From IMG/VR virus record IMGVR_UViG_3300036979_000228, positions 1-43,841 of that record: DNA of 43,841 nt; one strand, given 5' to 3'. A program made the position numbers and the translations under genes. Shown one piece after another: positions 24,946 through 34,225 of this stretch (within the stretch, counting starts at the first letter, position 1; every line of letters starts with the position of its first letter). The notes beneath the pieces are model-generated. The model worked only from the letters and a program-made list of their open reading frames with translations. It did no database searches and had not been told where the DNA came from. The stretch comes from a virus.

Positions 24946-26712
24946 ATGGCATACGAACCCACCAGTGCAGTTAGTCAAGGAGCGGCGGCAGGAGCGGCTA
25001 CGTTTGGAACCGAGGATCCAAATGCAGCAAATACTCGTCTTGGTTTTGCTGGTCTTTTACAGCGCAGGAATGAGGCTGCTGGTGAACGCGAAGACCGCGC
25101 AACTGACCGCAATATGCAAATGCAGCAGTTTCAGGCTGGTCAAGGTATGCAGCAGCAAGGTCTTGACCTTCAGAAATCTGGTCAGGAACAATCTCAAAAG
25201 CAATTTACTGCCGGTCTTGCACATACAGAAAAAATGGCTCAGGCGGATCGTGACCACGATACTGAACTGATGAACCGCAAGCAACGGATTGAAGACAATC
25301 GAAAGATTCTTGAACTTGAGTTTGCACAGGCAACCGGTGAAGAACGCGAGGCTCTTGCTAAAGGTGTGATGTCCGCACGCGCTGAAGCTGCTGATATTGA
25401 CGGCAAGATTGCTGCCAAGAAAATGTTGCTAGATAAATCTATTACAGATATAGCTGGCATTCGAGATACAGCTACTGAGTTCCACAAGAATGCACTTGAA
25501 GTAAAGAATCAAGCACGGGAATACGGCTCGCGTGCTGGTAAAAATGCAGTAAACGAGGTGTATCAAGGTCTTACTGAAGAAGGAAATAAGAACCTTCGCC
25601 AGTTAAATGATCTTGATAAGGGCGGATACGGATCACTACTTCAAATGGTTGGACTTGGCGGCATTGATGCTGAAGGAGCCATTGGTATTGGATTCTTAAA
25701 ACCATCTGGCGACCTTTTGCAACGCGGCGAAACAGATGCAACAGGTGTTACGCCGGTGGGCACACTTTTAGGTGGTGATTTTATTGGCGCTCTAAAGCAA
25801 TATGGAGGTGCTGTAGAAGGAGTTGCCAAGCAACTTGGGGGCACTGTTGGCATGTATGAATCTTCAAACCTTGCTGAGATTGATGACAACAAGATTAAGT
25901 CTGCGGTTAATCAGACGCTTGCCAAGAACATTGGTATTGCTCTTAGTAAGGCATCAGACGGCAAGGGTGTCAATGTTGAGCAGGTCAATGAGATCATTGA
26001 CAAGATGGCGCGTGGTTTATATACGGACAAAAAGACCACTAATGAAGATGGAACGCCTGGTATTACTGAGACAAAGATTTATCAAATTGGAAACGCGCTT
26101 TCTGCAGCTGGTCTTTCAAGCGATGTCATTCACTCTACGTTTATGCACATGGCTGATGGCCTTGATGGCACCGATACAGATGGCGCGTTTAATGTAATGA
26201 ATTTGACTGCTAAGCGAAATGAAATGCTTCAGAAAAGTGGTGGTGCAGAAACTGTTGGAAGCAAAGCACTAGAAGCATCAATCAAGTTTGCTAAGCAACT
26301 TGCAGCACAAACAAGAACCATGAGTCTTGATGTTCCAGAAGTAGACTTGAATGGCGTGCAAGCAATGCTTCGGTATTTGAACTCTGCTGCTCAAGGCCGA
26401 GGCGGAATTAAGCGCAATGAACTTGAAGCGTTTATTCCTGAAATTGCTGGTTCAAATATCGACCAAGAGTTCCGTGAAAACATTCGTCAGAACCGTGGTC
26501 TTTCTGATCTTGAAAGATATCAGCAAGAGCGCGGTGGTACTACTGACATTCTTGGTGATATGGACAGGGAGTTTAAGCAATTCCAGGGTATCAAGCCGGC
26601 TGCGGAATTGCGTCGCCAGCAGCTTGAAGACGAAATGGCAAACGTACAGAACAGTCCACGCGCGCTTGCGAAACTCCTTGCTAAATACAAGGCGTTGGGC
26701 GCTGGCCAATGA
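24946..26712 (+). CDS. Internal virion (ejection) protein candidate
   Basis: A 588-aa protein beginning MAYEPTSAVSQGAAAG, with ribosome-binding sequence AAGGA 5 nt before ATG 24946. Residues about 35-190 are a long, Gln/Glu/Lys-rich coiled-coil-like region (RNMQMQQFQAGQGMQQQG; RKILELEFAQATGEEREAL). A more globular Gly/Ala-rich part follows (about 215-300), then helices. This architecture fits a T7 gp15/gp16-type ejection protein. Its end overlaps the next gene by 4 nt (ATGA). Function is inferred from place and shape. Confidence 0.65.
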   Translation: MAYEPTSAVSQGAAAGAATFGTEDPNAANTRLGFAGLLQRRNEAAGEREDRATDRNMQMQQFQAGQGMQQQGLDLQKSGQEQSQKQFTAGLAHTEKMAQADRDHDTELMNRKQRIEDNRKILELEFAQATGEEREALAKGVMSARAEAADIDGKIAAKKMLLDKSITDIAGIRDTATEFHKNALEVKNQAREYGSRAGKNAVNEVYQGLTEEGNKNLRQLNDLDKGGYGSLLQMVGLGGIDAEGAIGIGFLKPSGDLLQRGETDATGVTPVGTLLGGDFIGALKQYGGAVEGVAKQLGGTVGMYESSNLAEIDDNKIKSAVNQTLAKNIGIALSKASDGKGVNVEQVNEIIDKMARGLYTDKKTTNEDGTPGITETKIYQIGNALSAAGLSSDVIHSTFMHMADGLDGTDTDGAFNVMNLTAKRNEMLQKSGGAETVGSKALEASIKFAKQLAAQTRTMSLDVPEVDLNGVQAMLRYLNSAAQGRGGIKRNELEAFIPEIAGSNIDQEFRENIRQNRGLSDLERYQQERGGTTDILGDMDREFKQFQGIKPAAELRRQQLEDEMANVQNSPRALAKLLAKYKALGAGQ

Positions 26713-27056
26713 ATCTATGGAAACAGGCTGTTCGGCTGGCGTTTGAGTCCGTTGAAGAGAACGGGGTAGCGGTTGTCACCCCGGACGCCGAAGACGGGAT
26801 TGACATATCGCTTGACGAGGGTCTTCTGTTCTACGACTGCGGCACCCCCACCCGCCGGTTGGCAGTTGAGAAGCCGTCGCAGCGGGTCATTCGTGGGTGG
26901 TTGTGGGGGCTGCGCCATGATCCGCTGTGGTCTAAGGGCAAGCCAGCGTTTGTAATTATTGCGGACGGAAACATGTGGAACTGTACGATTGGCGTACTTG
27001 TGTCCGCAGAAATGTCGTCTATCCTAAACCCAGCAGACACAATGGAGTTCTCCTAA
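26709..27056 (+). CDS. Hypothetical protein, 115 aa
   Basis: A 115-aa protein beginning MNLWKQAVRLAFESVEENG. It overlaps the preceding gene by 4 nt (ATGA) and the next by 1 nt (TAATG). It is compact and looks globular, with aromatic core segments (LLFYDCGTPTRR; RGWLWGLRHDPLW; PAFVIIADGNMWN). GC is higher than in neighbours. It contains two Cys but no metal motif. No family was recognised. It sits between two ejection-protein candidates, so it may be a small virion or assembly component. Confidence 0.65.
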   Translation: MNLWKQAVRLAFESVEENGVAVVTPDAEDGIDISLDEGLLFYDCGTPTRRLAVEKPSQRVIRGWLWGLRHDPLWSKGKPAFVIIADGNMWNCTIGVLVSAEMSSILNPADTMEFS

Positions 27057-27655
27057 TGGCATACGCAGAAGAAGGCATGGCTCAAGCTTTGAAAAACCAA
27101 TTTGGTCAGCCAATGGTGCGACCAAAGAAAGCAGCACAAACTGCCGCGGCTATTCAGCGCGCATGGAAGATGCGTCAGGCCGGACGAGCAGTAGGTGGTG
27201 CTACCAAACTTGCTAAGGTCAGCAATACGCTTTCCAAAATTGCAAAGGTAGCAACCCTTGGGGGTGGACCTGTTGGAACTCTTACATCTATTGCAGCCTG
27301 GACAATTGTTCCTAAGATTCTTGAAAGCTTAATAAGTGGCGGTGGCGAACAACCACCAATGGAACAAGCTCCCCAGACTTCCCAAAATCCAACTGCCGCG
27401 ATGCTCGGTGGGGGCGACATGGGTGGCCAACCGGCTTACAGATCATCGGACATGAGTGATTTGATTGCTGAAAACAATTCGGTTCGTAGAATGCGTGAAC
27501 TTGGTACGACTAGTAACAACTTGACTAGATCGTTGCAAAATCAAAGTGCATCTCCTGAATTGCGAAATCTAATTGGTGTTGATGAAGCGCGGGTTCGATC
27601 CCTTCAAACCCCACGAACATTGTCCCCATACGAAGTGATGAACCTCATTGGCTAA
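27056..27655 (+). CDS. Small internal virion protein candidate with hydrophobic segment
   Basis: A 199-aa protein beginning MAYAEEGMAQALKNQF. ATG 27056 overlaps the previous TAA and has GGAG 6 nt upstream. A Gly/Ala-rich hydrophobic region at about residues 65-95 (VATLGGGPVGTLTSIAAW, then IVPKILESLI) could insert into membrane. The rest is helical or disordered, with Pro/Gln-rich linker. Start ATG 27056 is preferred to a longer reading frame beginning inside the preceding gene. The hydrophobic patch suits an ejection protein, but the role is inferred. Confidence 0.65.
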   Translation: MAYAEEGMAQALKNQFGQPMVRPKKAAQTAAAIQRAWKMRQAGRAVGGATKLAKVSNTLSKIAKVATLGGGPVGTLTSIAAWTIVPKILESLISGGGEQPPMEQAPQTSQNPTAAMLGGGDMGGQPAYRSSDMSDLIAENNSVRRMRELGTTSNNLTRSLQNQSASPELRNLIGVDEARVRSLQTPRTLSPYEVMNLIG

Positions 27656-29093
27656 GCGCAAAAAAGCAAGAAAACTTACAGGCGAAGAAGCCGCAGAAGC
27701 CGCACGCAAATTGCGCGAGGGCGGTCCAGTTGCTGATATTGACTATCCAGATGTTGAGCAGTTTTCATTTGGTCCTAATGGAGAATTTCCAAGGGCGTTT
27801 CCAGAAGAGATGTATTCCGATGTTGGTTTTGGAATGTCTAGTCATGAATATGTAACAGCATCTAGAAAAAAAAGTCTTACTGAAGAACAAGTAAAAAATG
27901 GTTGGTATTTCTCTCCGTCTTTAGATGGCAAATTGATACATAAATCAGATCCACAGTATCAAATTGATTCTGCAAATAAAAAGAAACCAACTAAAGGTTC
28001 TAAACCAAAAGCTGAGCCAACGCAATCAAGTCCGGACGTTCCAAACGTAGTTGCCCCACCTGCTAAGAAGCCTGTTAGCCCGGAAACAAATGCGCGCGTT
28101 CGCGCTGCTCTTGAAGCAAGTGCTGCTTCGCGTGGTGTAGGGCCACAGCCTGGTACTCCTAATCAAAGAAATCTAGAGAGGTATGACTCAACTAAGGGCA
28201 GTCTCAAAGAATCTTTAGCCAGACTAAATCAACTAAGAGAAAAAGTTGATAGCGAACTTCATCTTGAATTTTTCCAAAACAAGCTTCCGCTTGAACTACA
28301 CAATCAGCTTCTTGATCCTGCAAATCCTAAATACAAGGAAGCAGTTGCAGCTCTTCAAGCAATAGTTGATGAACAAGAAACAGGACGCTGGGAGCCTTCA
28401 CACAAACCATTAAAGGAATACGTAAACCTTCTTGGGACTGTGTCTAGGCAATTTCAGACTGTAAAGAAACATCATCCTTTACACCTGCGTAACAAGATTG
28501 AAGAATCAGTTGTCAAGGGAAGACAGAATGCTCGCGCGCAAAATGCTGCGAGACGCGAGTCTGCACAAATTCGACTTCCAAGTGGTAGGGTTGTTAGCGC
28601 AAAGATGATCCGTACCCGGGTCAATCAGATCAAGGGTAAACAAGCAGCAGTAGTAAAGAAGTTTGGTGGCCCTCTTCAGAACAATCTTTATGGCAATGTT
28701 GAGAATGTAAAGAGGGCTTTTAAGTCTGGTTACGCCGGCAATGGCGGACCACTTATGGGTCTAGCCGCGCTTGCTGGTGGGGCTGGCGCTGGTATGTTGA
28801 TCAAGGGTTTTAGAGAATTTGGTAGTGAAAGCGAATCGCGGTTGCAAAATGTGCAGCAGCAGGCTCAGCGCGATTCTCTTACGTTGATGCAAAATCAGGG
28901 TATGAAAGCCCACCTGGAAAATAGCATCAATGAAAATCTGATGCGCCTTCAGTCGGAGTCTCCTGATCTGTATGCTCGGGTATCTGCTGGCCGCGTCTTG
29001 CCACAGGGCGCAGTGGTCATTGGTGGGGCACCTCGTCAAGATCTTTTGCAACAACTCGGAATGTCAATGTCAAATAATGAGTTTGCTGAGTAA
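27648..29093 (+). CDS. Internal virion protein candidate, TTG start
   Basis: A 481-aa protein read from TTG 27648 (MAKRKKARKLTGEEAAEA), overlapping the preceding gene by 8 nt. No ATG nearby fits better. The N-terminus is Lys/Arg-rich. The middle is helical (SLARLNQLREKVDSEL). A Gly/Ala hydrophobic segment lies near the C-terminus (about 372-385, GLAALAGGAGAGML), followed by a Gln/Ser-rich helical end. GC is about 32 per cent at 27841-27960, lower than in the surrounding genes. The profile fits an ejection protein, but no family was recognised. Confidence 0.65.
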   Translation: MAKRKKARKLTGEEAAEAARKLREGGPVADIDYPDVEQFSFGPNGEFPRAFPEEMYSDVGFGMSSHEYVTASRKKSLTEEQVKNGWYFSPSLDGKLIHKSDPQYQIDSANKKKPTKGSKPKAEPTQSSPDVPNVVAPPAKKPVSPETNARVRAALEASAASRGVGPQPGTPNQRNLERYDSTKGSLKESLARLNQLREKVDSELHLEFFQNKLPLELHNQLLDPANPKYKEAVAALQAIVDEQETGRWEPSHKPLKEYVNLLGTVSRQFQTVKKHHPLHLRNKIEESVVKGRQNARAQNAARRESAQIRLPSGRVVSAKMIRTRVNQIKGKQAAVVKKFGGPLQNNLYGNVENVKRAFKSGYAGNGGPLMGLAALAGGAGAGMLIKGFREFGSESESRLQNVQQQAQRDSLTLMQNQGMKAHLENSINENLMRLQSESPDLYARVSAGRVLPQGAVVIGGAPRQDLLQQLGMSMSNNEFAE

Positions 29094-29122
29094 CATAATT
29101 ACACCCCTAACAGGAGATACAC

Positions 29123-29539
29123 ATGGCTGGCGAAAACGTTCTTCCAAACGAGCACTACCCCGACTACTTTCAGCTTATTAGCGTGAACATGAATCATGCT
29201 GACGTTCCGGCTACACTTGATTGTGTGCCAATTATGTATGTTGAGCCACGCGCTTCTAACGGCACTGGCATTGTGGTTGATGACATTATCATTGGCGTTC
29301 AAGTTATTGACGCTGGTGAAGATGTTGAGCTTATCTACGCCTCTACTCCGCAGGCAACCACGGGTACGTCATTGCAGACTGCAGTTACTAGCGTTGCTAC
29401 TGTTGGAACGTACGAGCCAACCATTAACACAGCAAACAACTTTGTACCTGCTGGCAATTGGATTCTCGCCAAATTCTCTGATGGCGTTGACGCCGCTCAC
29501 ATTGCAGTAACTCTTCGATTCCGCTCACGACTCAAGTAA
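29123..29539 (+). CDS. Beta-rich small virion protein (decoration or fibre candidate)
   Basis: A 138-aa protein beginning MAGENVLPNEHYPDYF. AGGAGA 7 nt before ATG 29123 gives a strong start, suggesting good expression. The protein is beta-rich (IVVDDIIIGVQVIDAGEDVELIYA) and ends HIAVTLRFRSRLK. The next gene encodes a protein of similar size, composition and ending. Two small proteins with strong ribosome-binding sites near the end of the late block suggest head decoration or minor fibre roles; no family was recognised. Confidence 0.65.
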   Translation: MAGENVLPNEHYPDYFQLISVNMNHADVPATLDCVPIMYVEPRASNGTGIVVDDIIIGVQVIDAGEDVELIYASTPQATTGTSLQTAVTSVATVGTYEPTINTANNFVPAGNWILAKFSDGVDAAHIAVTLRFRSRLK

Positions 29540-29563
29540 TCTTCTTCTTCAAAGGACACTCAC

Positions 29564-30007
29564 ATGGCAACTATTGCAAGCACAGATTTTCGTGGTACTG
29601 ACATTACGGAATACATTCCACTCAACATGCTGGCTGCCGGTACTGTAATTCCAGTAGCTACTGCTGGTGCGTACCGTGTATTCCAGACTACCGCTTCATG
29701 CAAGATTCTTGCATTAAAGGTTGTTACTGGCAGCACTGCTGTTGGCAGCGTAACCTTTACTGCTGGATACGACGTTCGCGCAGTTGATGGAACTGTCCTT
29801 CCGGCCACTGTACTCAATACAACTCTTGGATCAGCTTCGGCAGCCGCAGTAGCAAGCTCAACCGTTTCATGCCCAATTGATGTTGCTACTACAGACAACT
29901 TGCCACCAACTATTCCAGCTGGTGCATACGTTGGTTTTAACCACTCAAGTAGTGCAAGCAATGCAGGTGGTGTCTGCGGAGTTATTATCACGTTCCGATA
30001 CCTTTGA
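29564..30007 (+). CDS. Beta-rich small virion protein (decoration or fibre candidate)
   Basis: A 147-aa protein beginning MATIASTDFRGTDITEYI, with AAAGGA 7 nt before ATG 29564. It is dominated by short Thr/Val/Ala strands (SCKILALKVVTGSTAVGSV) and ends VCGVIITFRYL. Its overall pattern resembles the preceding protein and the 163-aa leftward protein at 40740-41231. All may share a small beta-sandwich fold, but identity is too low to show by eye. It may be a capsid decoration protein. Confidence 0.65.
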   Translation: MATIASTDFRGTDITEYIPLNMLAAGTVIPVATAGAYRVFQTTASCKILALKVVTGSTAVGSVTFTAGYDVRAVDGTVLPATVLNTTLGSASAAAVASSTVSCPIDVATTDNLPPTIPAGAYVGFNHSSSASNAGGVCGVIITFRYL

Positions 30008-30020
30008 TTTAAGGTAATGA

Positions 30021-33000
30021 ATGTTTGATCCGATTCGGATCTACGACAAGCCCGCTGTCATTCTCACGCAGTTAGGGAATGGCATTGCGACAACCGACAG
30101 CGTACGCAGGGCTATGTTTGACCCTGGTGCGCTGTCGCCAATTGAGCGGCAGTCGTACGTAGATGAGTTCAAGAAGTCGGTCGGCGGCGGGGGGGTTACA
30201 GATACCATCATTGATGTGATCTCTAACCCCCTTAGCTGGGCTGCGTTCATTGCCGGTGGGGCAATGGCAACCAAGAACTTTGCAAAGACCGGGCGCTTCT
30301 TTACTGGTGGGCTAGAGACCGCCGGCTTTGGTGAGTGGGCAAAATCAAAGTGGCCGCTATTGAGGTCAATGAGGTTGCTAAGCGCATCTCAGGAATTACA
30401 AGGCACTGCGCTTCCTGCAATTCTTGAAGCAGTTCCAGCGCAAATGAAGCGCTTGCAGAACAAGTTCTCCGTCCACGTAAACGATGGCGTGCGTGAAGCG
30501 CTTGAGAAGTTGAGTGCAAAGCACGGCGTAAAGATCACTACCCTCCATCCCGGCAGTGCGCCAAACGCTGCGGTTGAAGAAGACCTCAAGCGTATCCGGG
30601 CTACGCTGCATGCCAAGTTTTCGGGGTATGACAAGGATGTTTCATTCAAGTACATCGTTGGCATGAAGCCAGGCGCACATGAGATTCTTACTCGCTGGAC
30701 AGATGCCAAGGGTAAGGAGCATTCCGAGTGGATCAATGTTGGAACACAGAGAGAGTTCAACAAGTACGAAGAAGCAATTGCAAGCGGTAAGGGGAACTAC
30801 TTAAAGATTGTCACTGACAAAGATGGGCTGCCAACTATTGGTGACATGATGTCAGCAGACACCCATTCGACCACTACGCTTGCTGATCGGAACAATGGAA
30901 CGTACAGGTCGTTTCAGATTGTTGATCCAAAGACCGGTGTGCGTGGCGATTCGGTTCTTCACTCTGGTCCTCAGATTGATATTGAGAACATTGAACGCGG
31001 TGCTGTCATTGGTGACATTGGCAAGCTTGATCGAAACATCAAGGAGTTTGGACTAGAGAAGCTTGTTAGGGGTGTAGATGCCATGCGTGCAGATATCCGC
31101 ATGGAGCTTTACGGAAACGAAAGCCACTACGCTAAGACCGGAAAGTTTCAAGTTGATCGCGAGAAGGTTCTACGGATTGCTCGCGGTGCAATTGGTGAAC
31201 TCAAGAACCAAAAGATCATTGGTAAAGATGGCCGACTGAACTTTACAGAAGCAACAACCGTCAATGGAATGCTGTCTGAAGAGGTAGCTGGTGTCATTAC
31301 TCAGTACGCAAAGGACAATCCTGGTCGCGGTGCAAACGCCCAAGACCTTGAAAGCCTGATGGTTCGTGCGTATGAACATCTTGTTGAAGATCCAAACTAC
31401 TTGCCCCGTAATACAAGTGCGGTGTACAAGAACTCAGGCGGCGTAAAGGTTGAGGTTGAACCCTCTCCTTTCTCGCAGCCGGGTTCGTTTGCGGAAGCGT
31501 CTGGCCGCGAGTTGACCCCTTCGGGTCGTACTAAGTTTCGCGTGCGCGCGTCCCCACCAATGGATCCGGATGACATCCGGTTGTTGATTGATGAGTTTGG
31601 GGGCACTCCTGATCTTCACAAAATGCTTGCGGATGCCACTGCAAACATTGCTGCACAACAGCAGAAGGATGTGCGCGGTCACTACAAGGTGCACCAGATG
31701 GCACCTGACGAGGCGCTTCAGAAATACATTGTCTCGGCATCCCGTGATGCGGTCATGTTTTCGCAAGACCCTATGAAGAACCCGTCGATAGTTGCGGCTC
31801 TTCAGGACTTTCGCGGACCCGCCACAAACATGATGTACCCCGCCCCCACCGGCGAGAAGGTGGGATTAAGTGGAAGTAAGAAGCCACACCTTGCTCCCGA
31901 AGGACTGAAGCCAGCTGGTGGGTACTCGTTGAGCGACATTGTGAATACACATATGTCGACCATTGAAGAGCACGTTGGTGCGGATGCGTACATCCCAAAG
32001 GCCATGCGTGAGCACGTGCTGCCTTCCGTGTTTGGGTACAGGACTATCGAAGACGGTGCATCGCGTGCGCTTTCGGAGTGGACTCGCGGCAAAGCGCTGA
32101 GTGTTTCTAATAGCGACTTCTTCAAAGCAGTTGAAAGACAGGGCGGTATATCGGAACGCTTTGTTCGTGGGATGCGTCAGTACGGGAAGTCAGCACCAAG
32201 TTCAAACAACGACTTTGGTACCGGTATTGCAAAGATGTTCTACGGCTCAACAATGGGCTTGAACATGCAGACTGCGTTGACAAACCTATTGCAGCCGCTT
32301 CAGAACCTGCATCATTTGGGGTTTAAAAATACTGTAAGGGCGTACAGTCAATCTATTAGTCAGATGGCCGAGTACGCACGCCAGCGAAATAGGCTTGGTC
32401 CAAATGCTTCTCCGGTAGAGATTGAAGCAGCAATGGATAGAGCAATGTCACGCAATCTTGCTGGCAACGTCAATGTAAAGCTGCGCGAAGTCGCTGACAT
32501 TGGTGGCGCATGGGATTCGGTTGAGCGCTCTGGCTATGGTTCTCACTTGACAAACCCAACTGGTGGGATCTTTGAAATCGTAATGAAGCCATTTCAAATT
32601 ACTGAAATGACAAACCGATTGGTTACGGCCAACTCGGTGTTGAACTCTGCTGAGGCTGGATGGCGTGCTGGCGGTAGAAAGAACGTGCATGATCCGTACC
32701 GCGCTATTCAGGATGCGCGTCAAGCTGTTGAGATGATGCAGTTTGGTAGCAGTCCAATGAATCGTCCTATGTTGTTCTACAAGGACTTCCTTCGTAACCC
32801 TGCTATCCGTCAGTTCATGCAGTTCCCTGTTCGTACTGCGGTAAATATTGCCGCTATGCCAGCGATGGTTGGTGGGTCGCGCACCGTGTTTGGCAAAGAG
32901 GTCACAAGTAAGTATGGCGTAATGGGCGTTGATACATTGCGAATGCTTGGTGTATCTGCAATTGCATATGAGGTTGGGAAGAACATGCTTGGTGCGGATA

Positions 33001-33734
33001 TAAGTCGTGGTCTTTCTGTTGGGTTTATTCCCGACATTGATATTGATCGCGACAAGAGTCTTCAATTGCCCGTGCCTCCATTTGCTGATGCAATGTACTC
33101 AGGCATTCGTGGTGTTCTGTCTGGTGGTGATGTTGAGGTAATGAGCAGCGTTGTCCCTCTCATCATCCCTGGTGGGGTTGCGTTGAGCCGTGCGTTAGGT
33201 GCTGCTCCGCAAAGTGACCTGTTGCAAACAGTTGGTTTGCAGAAGCGGTTTGCTGATTGGAGTTCACCTGATGAGCAGGGTAATGTTCCTGTGTTTGATC
33301 AGGACTCACGAATGCTTGGCATGTATTCGGGTTCAGATATTGTGCTTCGTGCAATGGGTACTGATCTTGGTCGCTTTCAAAACCAAGGCGAAGTAACTCA
33401 GTTCTTGTTGAAGAACCGTGATGAGATGCGTGATGAAAGACGGCAATGGATTGCTGCTGTGTTGAGTAACAACATGCAACAAGCCGGCAAGATCAAAGCC
33501 AATTACGAACGTCAGTTTGGAATGCCGCTTACCGTGACGCAGCAGCAGATGCAACAGGCTGTCAAGGTTCGTGAACAAAGTGTTTCGAGTCGAACACTTG
33601 ATTCGATGGACAAGGATCTTCAGAGTCAGTATCAAGACATCATGAGTCAGTCAGTGCCGGCAGCAATGACGAGCTACAAGATGCCGATTGAACAGAACGC
33701 GCAGTATGTGTGGAGCAATCTGCCGAAGCGTTAA
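30021..33734 (+). CDS. Large internal virion (ejection) protein of 1237 aa
   Basis: The longest gene of the window, beginning MFDPIRIYDKPAVILT, with AAGG 8 nt upstream of ATG 30021. Length and place at the end of the late block resemble T7 gp16-type proteins that leave the head and form the channel across the cell envelope. A hydrophobic Gly/Ala stretch lies near the N-terminus (about 74-85, WAAFIAGGAMAT), and other patches occur around residue 980 (TLRMLGVSAIAYEVG). The C-terminal 200 residues are helical. No transglycosylase or other lytic motif was recognised, unlike T7 gp16. It overlaps the leftward gene at 33731 by 4 nt, tail to tail. Confidence 0.75.
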   Translation: MFDPIRIYDKPAVILTQLGNGIATTDSVRRAMFDPGALSPIERQSYVDEFKKSVGGGGVTDTIIDVISNPLSWAAFIAGGAMATKNFAKTGRFFTGGLETAGFGEWAKSKWPLLRSMRLLSASQELQGTALPAILEAVPAQMKRLQNKFSVHVNDGVREALEKLSAKHGVKITTLHPGSAPNAAVEEDLKRIRATLHAKFSGYDKDVSFKYIVGMKPGAHEILTRWTDAKGKEHSEWINVGTQREFNKYEEAIASGKGNYLKIVTDKDGLPTIGDMMSADTHSTTTLADRNNGTYRSFQIVDPKTGVRGDSVLHSGPQIDIENIERGAVIGDIGKLDRNIKEFGLEKLVRGVDAMRADIRMELYGNESHYAKTGKFQVDREKVLRIARGAIGELKNQKIIGKDGRLNFTEATTVNGMLSEEVAGVITQYAKDNPGRGANAQDLESLMVRAYEHLVEDPNYLPRNTSAVYKNSGGVKVEVEPSPFSQPGSFAEASGRELTPSGRTKFRVRASPPMDPDDIRLLIDEFGGTPDLHKMLADATANIAAQQQKDVRGHYKVHQMAPDEALQKYIVSASRDAVMFSQDPMKNPSIVAALQDFRGPATNMMYPAPTGEKVGLSGSKKPHLAPEGLKPAGGYSLSDIVNTHMSTIEEHVGADAYIPKAMREHVLPSVFGYRTIEDGASRALSEWTRGKALSVSNSDFFKAVERQGGISERFVRGMRQYGKSAPSSNNDFGTGIAKMFYGSTMGLNMQTALTNLLQPLQNLHHLGFKNTVRAYSQSISQMAEYARQRNRLGPNASPVEIEAAMDRAMSRNLAGNVNVKLREVADIGGAWDSVERSGYGSHLTNPTGGIFEIVMKPFQITEMTNRLVTANSVLNSAEAGWRAGGRKNVHDPYRAIQDARQAVEMMQFGSSPMNRPMLFYKDFLRNPAIRQFMQFPVRTAVNIAAMPAMVGGSRTVFGKEVTSKYGVMGVDTLRMLGVSAIAYEVGKNMLGADISRGLSVGFIPDIDIDRDKSLQLPVPPFADAMYSGIRGVLSGGDVEVMSSVVPLIIPGGVALSRALGAAPQSDLLQTVGLQKRFADWSSPDEQGNVPVFDQDSRMLGMYSGSDIVLRAMGTDLGRFQNQGEVTQFLLKNRDEMRDERRQWIAAVLSNNMQQAGKIKANYERQFGMPLTVTQQQMQQAVKVREQSVSSRTLDSMDKDLQSQYQDIMSQSVPAAMTSYKMPIEQNAQYVWSNLPKR

Positions 33735-34225
33735 CCGAGTGGCATCCACAATTCGACGACTGCTGGTACGGGGTGCCATCGTGCGGCTCCGTGGATCCAG
33801 CGGTCTACGAATCGGGACCCCACCCACAGGGGGTTAAGTCCGGTGGCAGCCTCGGCTATTTGGGATACCGTCCGCCGGTTGAGGGTAGTGGACACATGGA
33901 TGTCGTCTTGGGTTGCCCATGTGCGGGTGTAGGTGTTGGCTACGTGCCGCACCTTGTACGGTCCGTGTTCGTGTGGACCCACCAGGTCATGGGGTTCTGG
34001 ATGGTTGGAGCCAATGGTATACCGGCTGACAAACCACCAGCGTCTTGGATGCTCCGGGAACTCTACTACTAAGGCGTACGAGGTTCCCCGTTTACGGTGC
34101 CTAGACGGCATCCAGAGGCGCGGGATGGTTGTGTTGAGGTAAAGTCGCTTTGTCTCCAAGCGACCGCCCCTGCCGGGTGCCCAGCCCGATTCAAGGGTAA
34201 GCCGAAGTGTCTTTTCCAGGCTCAT
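33731..34225 (-). CDS. Basic protein with possible HTH, unknown function
   Basis: A 164-aa protein read from ATG 34225 (MSLEKTLRLTLESGWAPG), overlapping the preceding gene by 35 nt without a clear ribosome-binding site. It is rich in Arg, Trp and His. A segment near residues 115-140 (STTLNRRTVSQIAEAATGLN) could be a helix-turn-helix. The leftward frame is preferred to a 120-aa rightward frame here because it matches the direction of the neighbouring operon and has more protein-like composition. It is the last gene of the right-hand leftward block and meets the rightward block with no spacer. Confidence 0.5.
   Translation of the reverse strand: MSLEKTLRLTLESGWAPGRGGRLETKRLYLNTTIPRLWMPSRHRKRGTSYALVVEFPEHPRRWWFVSRYTIGSNHPEPHDLVGPHEHGPYKVRHVANTYTRTWATQDDIHVSTTLNRRTVSQIAEAATGLNPLWVGSRFVDRWIHGAARWHPVPAVVELWMPLG

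Noticed and set aside
32448-33065. Leftward 205-aa frame inside the 1237-aa gene
   Set aside because: A shadow of a strong coding frame, with no start signals or protein-like features.
33710-34072. Rightward 120-aa reading frame at the convergent junction
   Set aside because: Overlaps a leftward frame that is better in composition and consistent with the neighbouring operon; no ribosome-binding site.
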